DNA from: Noviherbaspirillum humi | Lineage (GTDB): Bacteria; Pseudomonadota; Gammaproteobacteria; Burkholderiales; Burkholderiaceae_D | DNA length: 64,000 bases | Reading direction: 5' to 3' | Assembly (NCBI RefSeq): GCF_900188095.1 | Contig: NZ_FZOT01000016.1 | Location: forward strand, 62,001-126,000 | In this document: positions 11,581 through 19,353 of the stretch, in pieces | Layout: each line of letters begins with the position of its first letter | How positions within the stretch are numbered: position 1 is the stretch's first letter | Notes under the pieces: model-generated | What the model was told of the DNA's origin: nothing | The model's database searches: none | The model's input: the letters and a program-made list of their open reading frames with translations, nothing else | Translations under genes and position numbers: made by a program

Positions 11581-11717
11581 GCTTCTCTTCGGTATTGATG
11601 TGCGAAAGCGGCCATTGCGCCGCTTTTCGTTTCTTGCCGGCGGCGGCGGCATCCGCTTTGCGGTAACCTTGGCGCCCGTCCCAAACAGGCACACCACGCT
11701 GTCGCGTGTTCCTTCCG

Positions 11718-13127
11718 ATGACCGCTTCCTCCCGCGCCGCGCCGCCCGCTTCCCGCCCGACCGCCTTCGCCAGCCTGCGCACCGCGCTCTATGCCGCCGT
11801 GGTGCTGTGCCATGTGGCGGCCGGCATCCTGGGAGTGCATTCGTTGCAGCCCCTGCTGTGGGTATTGTCGGCACTCGCCATCCTGGTGTCGCTGCCGGCA
11901 GCCGGCCGCTCGGCGCGTGCGCTGTGTCTGGTCTTCCTCGTCGCCGGCAACTGGATGCTGCTGCGGGCCAGCGTCGGCTGGCAAGCGTATCTCGGCGCCT
12001 ACGCGCAAATGGCCTACCTGCTGGCGCTGTTCGCCGTGCTGCCGGTGCTGTCGGTGCCGGTTCGCCTCGGCGGCTACAGCCAGGCGATACAAGCGGCCCT
12101 GCAGCGCCGCGTGCGCCGCGTGTTCCAGCTCAACTGCCTGGTCACCCTGCTGGCCTTCATCTGCGGCTCCTTCATGAGCCTGGCCGCGGTGCCGATCATG
12201 ATGACGGCCATGGCGCCGGCGGTGGCCGCCTACCCCATCAGGAACCGCGAGCGCTTCATCGCCGTCTCGGCCATCTCGGGCTATGTGCTGCCCATTTTGT
12301 GGACGCCGGTGTCGGGCGTGGTGGGCGTAGTGCTGCACAACCTGCGGGTGGACTGGCTCGACGTCTTCCCCATCCTGTTCGGCCTGAGCCTGGCCAGCCT
12401 GGCGGCGAATTGGCTGGCGTTTCATCTGATCGAAGCGAAAGGCGGCGGGGATCGGGCAACCGGTTTTGAAGCAGCCCCGAACGGCCCGTCTGCGCCGCTG
12501 GGCAAGCTGGTGCAGATGGGCGTGGCGATCCTGCTGCTGGTGACGGCTATCGTGCTGGTCGACCGCTGGACCGGCATCGGCCTGCTGGCGGTGGTGACGG
12601 TGCTGGCGCTGCCCTTCGCCTTCGGCTGGAGCGCCTTGCTGGGCAAGCCGGGCGAATTCATCCATGAAACGCGGCGGGAGATGGCGCAGCGGCTGCCGCG
12701 CATGGCCGACCAATTCGCCATTTTCCTCGGCGCCGGTTTCGTTTCCGCCGCGATGCGGCTGTCGGGCGCCGACCACGAGGCCAACCTGATGTTCCTGCGC
12801 CTGCACGACCTGGTCGGCACGACGCCCTTCCTGCTGTTGCTGCCGCTGATGGCGCTGGCGGCTTCCTTCGTCGGCGTGCATCCATTGGTGGCCATCGCCC
12901 TGCTCGGCGAGTCCCTCAGGCCCGAGGCGCTGGGCATCGGCGCTAGCCAGCTCGCCGTGGCGATGATAGGCAGCGCGGTCGTCACCTACATGCTCGGCCC
13001 CTTCAGCGGTACGCTGGGCCTGGTGCAGGCCATCAACCGGGTGCCGTCGTTCCGGCTGTCGCTGTGGATGGCGCCCTATGCTGCGGTCTACCTGGCGCTG
13101 CTGGCGCTGGCAATCCTGGCGGCATGA
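11718..13127 (+). CDS. Multi-pass membrane permease, substrate unknown
   Basis: A protein of about 470 residues with roughly 11-12 hydrophobic segments, for example LCHVAAGILGVHSLQPLLWV, AYLLALFAVLPVLSV and AVVTVLALPFAFGWSALLG. There is a central polar break near residue 255. The helix-loop pattern and the repeated HPLVAIALLGESL / GPFSGTLGLVQAI segments recall ion-transporter-superfamily permeases, but I cannot place it in a family. The start is uncertain between ATG 11718 and GTG 11706; neither has a clear ribosome site. It is convergent with the IclR-SMP-30 gene ten bases downstream. Confidence 0.75.
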   Translation: MTASSRAAPPASRPTAFASLRTALYAAVVLCHVAAGILGVHSLQPLLWVLSALAILVSLPAAGRSARALCLVFLVAGNWMLLRASVGWQAYLGAYAQMAYLLALFAVLPVLSVPVRLGGYSQAIQAALQRRVRRVFQLNCLVTLLAFICGSFMSLAAVPIMMTAMAPAVAAYPIRNRERFIAVSAISGYVLPILWTPVSGVVGVVLHNLRVDWLDVFPILFGLSLASLAANWLAFHLIEAKGGGDRATGFEAAPNGPSAPLGKLVQMGVAILLLVTAIVLVDRWTGIGLLAVVTVLALPFAFGWSALLGKPGEFIHETRREMAQRLPRMADQFAIFLGAGFVSAAMRLSGADHEANLMFLRLHDLVGTTPFLLLLPLMALAASFVGVHPLVAIALLGESLRPEALGIGASQLAVAMIGSAVVTYMLGPFSGTLGLVQAINRVPSFRLSLWMAPYAAVYLALLALAILAA

Positions 13128-13136
13128 GGCGCCCGG

Positions 13137-14741
13137 TCAGGCTGGGTCGCCGGCATCGCCGGAGGGCGCAAGCCGGAACAGGCTGCCAGAGTGGATGGCG
13201 CTGGCCAGCACATCGGCGCCCAGGCCGTGGCGGGCTGTGGTGATGTAGAGCGTGTCGAGGTCATCGCCGCCGAAGGCGAGGTCGGTCGGCTGGGGCACGC
13301 TGAGGCCGGCCACCCTGTCGATATTGCCGTCCGGCGCGATGCGCAGCACGCTCCAGCCATCGCGCATGGCGGTCCACACGCCGCCCTCGGGATCCACCGC
13401 AATGCCGGCGATGATCCCGGAGGCGCGTGGAATGCTGGTCAGCCTGCGCACCACCGTTTCGCCCGGCCGCATGACCAGGATGGCGCCGCTGTCCGGTGCG
13501 GCCGCATACAACAGTCCCTGGCGCGCGTCCCAGCACAAGGCGCCGATGGCTTCGCCGGGACGCCATTGCGGGTGCAGCCCGGACTCCGGCACCCATTTGC
13601 CGATGGTCCAGCGGCCGCTCTCCTCCCGGCGCGCGGCCCACAGCAGCCCGGCGTCGCCGGCGCACAGGCTGTGCGGCAACGCGGTCGCCGTCGCCACGGC
13701 ATGCAAGGCGCCGCTGGCGGGATCGATCTGCCAGCAGCCTTCGGCGGTCAACGCCAGCAAGCCGGCGCCATGCGGCACCAGTCCGAGGATGGACGCCGGC
13801 AGCGTGGCGAGTTCGCGCTCGCCGTCCTCGTCGCGGCAGCGGACGGCCGGCTTCAGCGCGTCGGCCCAGTACAGCGTGCGGCGCCGGCCGCACCAGTGCG
13901 GGAAGGCGCCATGCGCGGCCTGCTCCCCGTCGAGCGCCTGCGGCGTTTCCGCCGGCAGGACCCGCGTAGCGGTCAGCTGCGCGCCGATGCGGCCCGCGGC
14001 TTCCGCCAGCTCCGGCCCGAGCAGACCGAGGCGCTCGCGCGGCAGACGATAGGCCGGCCCGGAAATGCTGATGGCGCCGCGAACCTGCCCGGCGCTGTCG
14101 ATGATGGGCGCACCGACGCAGCGGATGCCGCCGACGCTTTCCTCGTCGTCGATGGCGTAGCCGCGGCAGCGTGTGAGGTCCAGTTCGGCGCGCAGCCGGC
14201 GCATGTCGGTGGTGGTGCGGGCGGTGAGCGCCTGCAGGGACAGCTTGCGCAGCAGCGCGTCCCGCGCCGACGCATTCATCGCCGCCAGGATCGCCTTTCC
14301 CTGACTGGTGCAATGCAGGGGCTTGCGCTCGCCAAGCGGAAAATGAACCACGTCGCGGTGAGCGCCGTCGCAGCGTTCCAGGGCCAGCACCTCGGCGCCC
14401 TTGAGCACCGCGAGATAGGCGCTTTCCCCGGTGAGGTCGCGCAGCGCCCGCAGTTCGGCGCCGGCCGCGCGGGCGAGATCGGAGACGTCATAGGTCTGTC
14501 GCCCCAGCTCGAAGCAGCGAAAGCCGAGCTCGTAGACACGGCGCTGGGAGTCGCGCCGGATCATGCCGCGCGCCATCAGCGCCGACATCATCCGGTGCAG
14601 CGTGGTGCGCGGCAGGCACAGCCGCTCCGACAGCTCCACCTGGCTCACGCCGCCCGGGGCGGCGGAAATGGCATCCAGGATATCGAGCGCCTTGTCGAGG
14701 GATGCGGTGCCTTCGATGACGGTCTTTGACATGGCGGGCAT
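13137..14741 (-). CDS. IclR-type regulator fused to SMP-30/gluconolactonase-like propeller
   Basis: A 534-residue two-part protein. Residues 10-70 form an IclR winged helix-turn-helix (SLDKALDILDAI...SQVELSERLCLPRTTLHRMM). Residues 80-255 are the IclR effector domain (GESAYLAVLKGAEVLALE, LHCTSQGKAILAAM, VGGIRCVGAPIID). After a short linker, residues 275-530 are a beta-propeller like SMP-30/gluconolactonase (TLYWADALKPAVRCRD, IGALCWDARQGLLYAA, IIAGIAVDPEGGVWTAM, PTDLAFGGDDLDTLYITTA). The C-terminal part may sense or hydrolyse a sugar lactone. An ordinary IclR protein is about 260 residues. The start could also be ATG 14732. Confidence 0.88.
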   Translation of the reverse strand: MPAMSKTVIEGTASLDKALDILDAISAAPGGVSQVELSERLCLPRTTLHRMMSALMARGMIRRDSQRRVYELGFRCFELGRQTYDVSDLARAAGAELRALRDLTGESAYLAVLKGAEVLALERCDGAHRDVVHFPLGERKPLHCTSQGKAILAAMNASARDALLRKLSLQALTARTTTDMRRLRAELDLTRCRGYAIDDEESVGGIRCVGAPIIDSAGQVRGAISISGPAYRLPRERLGLLGPELAEAAGRIGAQLTATRVLPAETPQALDGEQAAHGAFPHWCGRRRTLYWADALKPAVRCRDEDGERELATLPASILGLVPHGAGLLALTAEGCWQIDPASGALHAVATATALPHSLCAGDAGLLWAARREESGRWTIGKWVPESGLHPQWRPGEAIGALCWDARQGLLYAAAPDSGAILVMRPGETVVRRLTSIPRASGIIAGIAVDPEGGVWTAMRDGWSVLRIAPDGNIDRVAGLSVPQPTDLAFGGDDLDTLYITTARHGLGADVLASAIHSGSLFRLAPSGDAGDPA

Positions 14742-14940
14742 TCGTGTTCAATGGTTCTTGTCTGTGCGGCACCAACAGGTTCACCAGCCGTCATCGGAGC
14801 TGGTTCGCGACTTGGGCGGTGCACGGGTCTCTTCTGAATCGAACTCGTCCGGGAGAACAGGATTCGACCGGGGTCGATGGTAGCGCTTTCAGTCGGTGTG
14901 ATGCTTTCAGTTTGCTTTCAGTGGGGCGTAGCGAGGGTTT

Positions 14941-15430
14941 CGCAGAGCACTGCTCTGCGCTCGCGAAGCCGGGCAGGCTTGCAAGCCTGCCCGTGGGGTG
15001 CAGCAGGGAATTCGCGACGCATGCGTCGCGCCTGCGGAGCCGGGTGCGCTTGCAAGCGCACCCGTGCGGTGAGGTCGCGCAGTAAAGGACACTCCTCCCC
15101 CTTCAAGGGGGAGGCCGGGAGGGGGATGGGTTTCTTCTGCATTCAATGGGCGTTCTTCACACGCATCAGAAACCCATCCGCGACTTCACTCTAGGTTGCC
15201 GCGACCGCGCCTTCGTAGCCGAAGATGGGACCTCTTTGCAATTAATGAATTTCCCTTTAGTGCGGAAGAAACCCATCCCCCTCCTAACCTCCCCCTTGAA
15301 AGGGGAGGGAGCTTCCTTTTTGGCGCGACCTCACCCACGGGTGCGCTCGCAAGCGCACCCGGCTTCGCAGGCGCACCGCATGCGGTGCGAAACCCCTGCT
15401 GCGCCCCCACGGACAGGCTTGCAAGACTGA
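14941..15430. repeat. Long inverted repeat built of palindromic modules
   Basis: The arms, about 14975-15138 and 15266-15428, match each other in inverted orientation over roughly 160 bases with scattered differences, around a 125-base spacer. The left arm contains perfect palindromes at 14971-14992, 15013-15030 and 15041-15064, an imperfect one at 14941-14959, and a CCTCCCCCTT/AAGGGGGAGG hairpin at 15094-15114. The right arm has the matching GGGTGCGCTCGCAAGCGCAC and CGCACCGCATGCGGTGCG palindromes. It fills the gap between two minus-strand genes, and I see no coding potential. It resembles a dispersed REP/BIME or foldback type repeat. Confidence 0.85.
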
Positions 15431-15448
15431 ACGGCGTCGCGAATCCCG

Positions 15449-16444
15449 TTACGCGCCTTCCGGCTTGATCTGCGCGCGCGCGATCACCGGCTTCCACCGC
15501 GCCTGTTCCATCTTGATGAACTTGTCGAAGTCCGATGCGCTGTTCCCCACCGGGATCGCTGTATCGGCTGCGAGGCGCTCCGTCACCGCCGGCGACTTCA
15601 CCGCCTTGATGGCGTCGGCTTCCAGCTTGGCCACGTGGGCCTTGTTCCACTTGCTCGGCGCCAGCAGGCCGTACCACTGGGTCATCTCGAAACCGGGGAA
15701 GCCCTGCTCCGCCACGGTCGGCACGTCGGGCAACTGCGGCAAGCGCTGCAGGGTGCCGGTCCCGATGCAGCGCAGCTTGCCGGTCTTGATGAACTGCAGA
15801 ATGGCAGGCGCGCCCACTGCCGCCGCCTGCAGCCGGCCGGCCATCAGGTCGGTGAGCATCGGGCCGGTGCCGCGGTAAGGCACGTGCAGCACGAAGGTGC
15901 CGCTGACCATCTTCAGGTATTCGAAGGCAAGGTGGCCCGAGCTGCCATTGCCGGCCGAGCCGTAGTTGAGCTGGCCCGGCTTGCTCTTTGCATACGCCAC
16001 CCAATCCTTGATGTTCTTCACCGGCAGGTCCGGATGCACCACGTACAGGCTGGGCACCTTCGACAGCAGCGTGACCGGCACGAAGTCGCGGTTGGCGTCA
16101 TACGACAGCTTCGGGAAGATGAAGGGGTTCACCGCCAGCGTGCCGGTATGGCCGAGGATGAAAGTGTGTTCGTCCGTGCTGTTGGCCACTTCCTGCATGG
16201 CGATGTTGCCAGCGCCGCCGGGCTTGTTTTCGACGTAGACGTTCTGGCCGATGGTCTTGGCCAGCTCGGCGGCCACCGAGCGGGCCACGATTTCGGAGCT
16301 GCCGCCGGGAGCGAACGGCACCACCAGGCGCAGCGGGCGGCTCGGCCAGGCGGCGTCGGCGAACGAAGCCAACGGATGTCCGGCCAGGGCGGCGGCACCG
16401 GCAGCGGTGAGGAAACGGCGGCGGGTAAAGTTAGCGTGATTCAT
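15449..16444 (-). CDS. Bug-family periplasmic solute-binding protein (TAT signal)
   Basis: A 331-residue tripartite-tricarboxylate-transporter type receptor. The N-terminus MNHANFTRRRFLTAAGAAAL is a twin-arginine signal. Mature sequence motifs are WPSRPLRLVVPFAPGGSSEIVAR, VENKPGGAGNIAMQEVA, LNYGSAGNGSSGHLA and HVPYRGTGPMLTDLMAG. ATG 16444 is used because GGAAAGCCC precedes it. It probably binds a carboxylate. It follows the amidohydrolase gene on the same strand, so its ligand may be that enzyme's substrate. No TctA/TctB membrane genes are nearby. Confidence 0.9.
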   Translation of the reverse strand: MNHANFTRRRFLTAAGAAALAGHPLASFADAAWPSRPLRLVVPFAPGGSSEIVARSVAAELAKTIGQNVYVENKPGGAGNIAMQEVANSTDEHTFILGHTGTLAVNPFIFPKLSYDANRDFVPVTLLSKVPSLYVVHPDLPVKNIKDWVAYAKSKPGQLNYGSAGNGSSGHLAFEYLKMVSGTFVLHVPYRGTGPMLTDLMAGRLQAAAVGAPAILQFIKTGKLRCIGTGTLQRLPQLPDVPTVAEQGFPGFEMTQWYGLLAPSKWNKAHVAKLEADAIKAVKSPAVTERLAADTAIPVGNSASDFDKFIKMEQARWKPVIARAQIKPEGA

Positions 16445-16552
16445 GGGCTTTCCATTCGTGTTGCGTTGTGATGTTGCCGGACAGACTCCGGCGGCGATGC
16501 CGCATGCGAGCAAAGCTGGACCGCATGCCGCGTGAAAGCTTGAAACGGGGCT

Positions 16553-17356
16553 TCAACCTTCGAAGCCATACAGCCGGAATGGCGCCTCGTGCAGCATGGC
16601 GTCGACCTGAGACGGCGACGCCTCCGGCAGGTGCTGTCGCAGCGTTTCGAGGCAGGCCGGATAATTCCTTCCCGCCTCATGGTTGGTCCAGGGCCAGTCG
16701 CTGCCCCACAGCAGCCGCTCGGCGCCGAGATGAGCGAGGTAGTAACGTGCATAGCGTGCCGCATCTGCGCCGCGCAAGCGGTACGACGCCGAGAGCTTGA
16801 CGTAGACCGCACGCCGATCCGCCGCAGCGACGATGGCTCTGGCACCGGGACAGACCTCGGCGGCACCGGGGTCCGGCAGGCCGAAATGGTCGACCACCAG
16901 CGCCAGCGGCAATGAACCCAGCGATGCCAGCAGCCGCGGCCAGTGCTCGCCCAGGCACTGCACTTCCAGGTGCCAGCCCATTTCGTGCAGCCGGAAGAAC
17001 AATCCCTGCCACGCCGGCTGAGCGTAGGGCGAGAACGACTGCACACCGATCAGGTTCAGGCGGATGCCGCGCACACCGGCGGCATGGGCCTGCGCCAGCA
17101 GCGCCTCGGGCACACCGGCATCGACCACGATCACCCCGCGCAGGCGCTGCGAATGCAGCCGCATCTGCGCCAGCATGTAGCTGTTGTCGGTGCCCAGGAA
17201 GCTCGGCTGCACCAGGACGCCATGCGTTACGCCGGCGCCTGACCAGGCAGCCATCCATTCTTCCAGGCGGGCATCGTAATCCGGGCGGTAGCGGGCACCA
17301 TCGACCATGGCAAGATTGCTCAGGAAAACATGGGCGTGGGTGTCGACAATGGGCAT
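16553..17356 (-). CDS. Amidohydrolase-family lactonase (PDC hydrolase/LigI-like)
   Basis: A 267-residue TIM-barrel hydrolase. The N-terminal metal motif is IVDTHAHVFL, the central histidine-containing strands are GWHLEVQCLG and ALVVDHFGLPD, and the C-terminal aspartate motif is ERLLWGSDWPWTNHE. These match the 2-pyrone-4,6-dicarboxylate lactonase type, which hydrolyses lactones of dicarboxylic acids. It is first in a minus-strand unit with a Bug receptor. It is divergent from a GntR regulator, with a palindromic operator between them. Confidence 0.85.
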   Translation of the reverse strand: MPIVDTHAHVFLSNLAMVDGARYRPDYDARLEEWMAAWSGAGVTHGVLVQPSFLGTDNSYMLAQMRLHSQRLRGVIVVDAGVPEALLAQAHAAGVRGIRLNLIGVQSFSPYAQPAWQGLFFRLHEMGWHLEVQCLGEHWPRLLASLGSLPLALVVDHFGLPDPGAAEVCPGARAIVAAADRRAVYVKLSASYRLRGADAARYARYYLAHLGAERLLWGSDWPWTNHEAGRNYPACLETLRQHLPEASPSQVDAMLHEAPFRLYGFEG

Positions 17357-17393
17357 GACAGCGGTTGACCTCGAACTGATCCGGCGGCTATTA

Positions 17394-17411
17394 TAGTCCT
17401 ATAGAGGACTA
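17394..17411. promoter_or_regulatory. Palindromic operator between amidohydrolase and gntR
   Basis: TAGTCCTATAGAGGACTA: perfect 7-bp arms around ATAG, 38 bases upstream of the amidohydrolase start and 53 bases before the GntR start. Its position and symmetry suit the dimeric GntR regulator next door. Confidence 0.65.
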
Positions 17412-17463
17412 AACCTCAATAAGACCGAAAAGCAAAACTTCACGGGATGAACCATTGAGAACC

Positions 17464-18198
17464 ATGCAAGCCGCAGCCGATCCACGCCTGCCGCGCTATG
17501 AGCAGATCCGGGAACACCTGCGCCGCCGCATCTTCGCCGGCGAGTGGGCGCCCGGCGCGGCGTTGCCGGCGGAAACCGAGCTGGCAAAGGAATATGAAGT
17601 GGCGCTCGGCACCATGCGCAAGGCGATCGAGCTGATGGTGGACGACGGCCTGATCGAGCGTCTGCATGGCAAGGGCACCTTCGTGCGCGGCGAGCTGCAG
17701 CAGGCGTCGATGTTCCGCTTCTTCCGTTTCCGCCGGGATGCAGACGACGCCAGTCCGGTGGTGCCGCATACCGTGATCCACGCCCTGCAGGAAGCCACGC
17801 TGGATGACAGGGTAGCGGAGCGGCTGTCGCTGGGCCGCGCGCGGCGCGGCATTTTCATTCTTCGCTCACGCGAACTGCCCGAAGGCTCGGGCCTGCTGGA
17901 GCGTATCTGGCTGCCCTATCCGCCCTTCCGCGAACTGCTGAAGCTGCAGCCGAAGGACATGCCTGACCTGCTGTACCCGTTCTACCGCAGCCGCTGCGGG
18001 GTGGTCATCGCCCGCGCCAGCGAGACCATACGCTTCGCCACCCTCGGCCGGGACGACGCGGCGCTGATGGGCATGGCGAAAGGCGCGCCGGTGGCCGTGA
18101 TCGAGCGCACCGCTTTCAGCCTGACCGGAGAACCGGTCGAATTCCGCATCACCCAGGGCGATGCGGCAAAGTTTTATTACAACGTCGAGATCAAATAA
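17464..18198 (+). CDS. GntR-family regulator, HutC/UTRA type
   Basis: A 244-residue protein. The N-terminal winged helix reads RYEQIREHLRRRIFAGEW, ALPAETELAKEYEVALGTMRKAI and LIERLHGKGTFVRG. The C-terminal part, about residues 85-244, fits a UTRA effector domain (LPEGSGLLERIWLPYPPF, VVIARASETIRFA, AVIERTAFSLTGEPVEF). ATG 17464 is preferred to the in-frame TTG 17455. It likely controls itself, the Bug gene that follows after ten bases, and the divergent amidohydrolase/Bug unit. Confidence 0.88.
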   Translation: MQAAADPRLPRYEQIREHLRRRIFAGEWAPGAALPAETELAKEYEVALGTMRKAIELMVDDGLIERLHGKGTFVRGELQQASMFRFFRFRRDADDASPVVPHTVIHALQEATLDDRVAERLSLGRARRGIFILRSRELPEGSGLLERIWLPYPPFRELLKLQPKDMPDLLYPFYRSRCGVVIARASETIRFATLGRDDAALMGMAKGAPVAVIERTAFSLTGEPVEFRITQGDAAKFYYNVEIK

Positions 18199-18208
18199 AG
18201 GAAATCCG

Positions 18209-19177
18209 ATGAGGAGCATGTTCATCCGCGCCGCCGGCGCCACCCTGCTGGCCGCCCTCAGCCTCGGCGCGTCGGCCCAGTCCTACCCGGCCAAGCCGGT
18301 GCGCATCGTGGTCACCTATCCGCCCGGCGGCGGCGCCGACGTCATGGCGCGCCTCATCGCGGAAAAGCTCACCGCCTCGCTGGGCCAGACCTTCGTCGTC
18401 GAGAACAAGCCCGGGGCCAGCGGCCAGATCGGCGCCCAGAGCGTGCTGCAAGCGCCGGCCGACGGCTACACCCTGATGGTGGATGCTTCCTCCTATGCGG
18501 TGAACCCGGCGCTGTTTCCGAAGCTGCCCTACAACCCGCGCAAGGCCTTCGCCCCGATTTCGCTGCTGGCGCTGTTCCCCAACGTGCTGGTGGTTCATCC
18601 CTCCTTCCCTGCCAACTCGGTGAAGGAGCTGGTGGCCATGGCCAAGGCCAAGCCGGGCGAGATCAACTATGCCTCGTCCGGCAACGGCTCCGCCCAGCAC
18701 CTGGCGGCCGAACTGTTCAAGCAGCAGGCCGGCATCGACATGCAGCACGTTCCCTACAAGGGCGGCGGCCCGGCGATGACCGACGTGATGGCTGGCCAGG
18801 TGCCGGTGTTCTTCGCCAACATGGCCTCCAGCATGGGTCACATCAAGGGCGGCAAGCTCAAGCCCCTGGCCGCTACCGGCGCCAAGCGCGCGCAAGCCAT
18901 GCCCAACCTGCCGACGGTGTCGGAGTCCGGCGTGCCCGGCTATGAGGTCTACGAGTGGAATGTGCTGTTCGCGCCGGCCGGCACGCCAGTCGAGATCGTG
19001 AACAAGCTTTCCGCAGAGCTGACCAAGGTGCTCAACGCCAAGGATGTCCGCGATCGCATCGCTGCTTTAGGCGGTGAAGTCGCCGCCAAGACGCCGCAGG
19101 AAACCGCCGCGTTCCTTGATCAGCAGATGGTGAAGTGGGAGAAGGTGGTGAAGGCGGGGAACATCAAGGTGGATTGA
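18209..19177 (+). CDS. Bug-family periplasmic solute-binding protein
   Basis: A 322-residue receptor with a Sec signal (MRSMFIRAAGATLLAALSLG then ASAQ). Family motifs are YPAKPVRIVVTYPPGGGADVMAR, VENKPGASGQIGAQSV, INYASSGNGSAQHLAAELF and HVPYKGGGPAMTDVMAG. AAAGGAAATCCG precedes ATG 18209. It is in an operon with the GntR regulator and divides the locus with the other Bug gene at 15449, so two receptors may serve one catabolic function. Membrane subunits of the transporter are not in this window. Confidence 0.92.
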   Translation: MRSMFIRAAGATLLAALSLGASAQSYPAKPVRIVVTYPPGGGADVMARLIAEKLTASLGQTFVVENKPGASGQIGAQSVLQAPADGYTLMVDASSYAVNPALFPKLPYNPRKAFAPISLLALFPNVLVVHPSFPANSVKELVAMAKAKPGEINYASSGNGSAQHLAAELFKQQAGIDMQHVPYKGGGPAMTDVMAGQVPVFFANMASSMGHIKGGKLKPLAATGAKRAQAMPNLPTVSESGVPGYEVYEWNVLFAPAGTPVEIVNKLSAELTKVLNAKDVRDRIAALGGEVAAKTPQETAAFLDQQMVKWEKVVKAGNIKVD

Positions 19178-19266
19178 CGATACTGAAAGCTTTGCACCAC
19201 CGTTCGAGAAAGCTCAACGTAAATTGCTCGCGCTGCTTGATATTCAACTTTCCAGCAATAGGAAAA

Positions 19267-19295
19267 GAGGCTCTCCAACAAAGACGGAGAGCCTC
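19267..19295 (-). terminator. Terminator after the propeller lipoprotein gene
   Basis: A perfect 10-bp stem GAGGCTCTCC / GGAGAGCCTC with a nine-base loop, followed on the minus strand by CTTTTCC. It lies about 60 bases past the stop of the minus-strand gene ending at 19354. Confidence 0.75.
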
Positions 19296-19353
19296 GGAAA
19301 AGTTGACTTCCCGCGTCATATGGAGCAGGAAGCAAAGAAGAACACGCTGCAAT

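Noticed and set aside
15094-15114. CCTCCCCCTT/AAGGGGGAGG hairpin as a simple terminator
   Set aside because: No T-tract follows on either strand, and the same hairpin recurs inverted at 15290, so it is part of the repeat.
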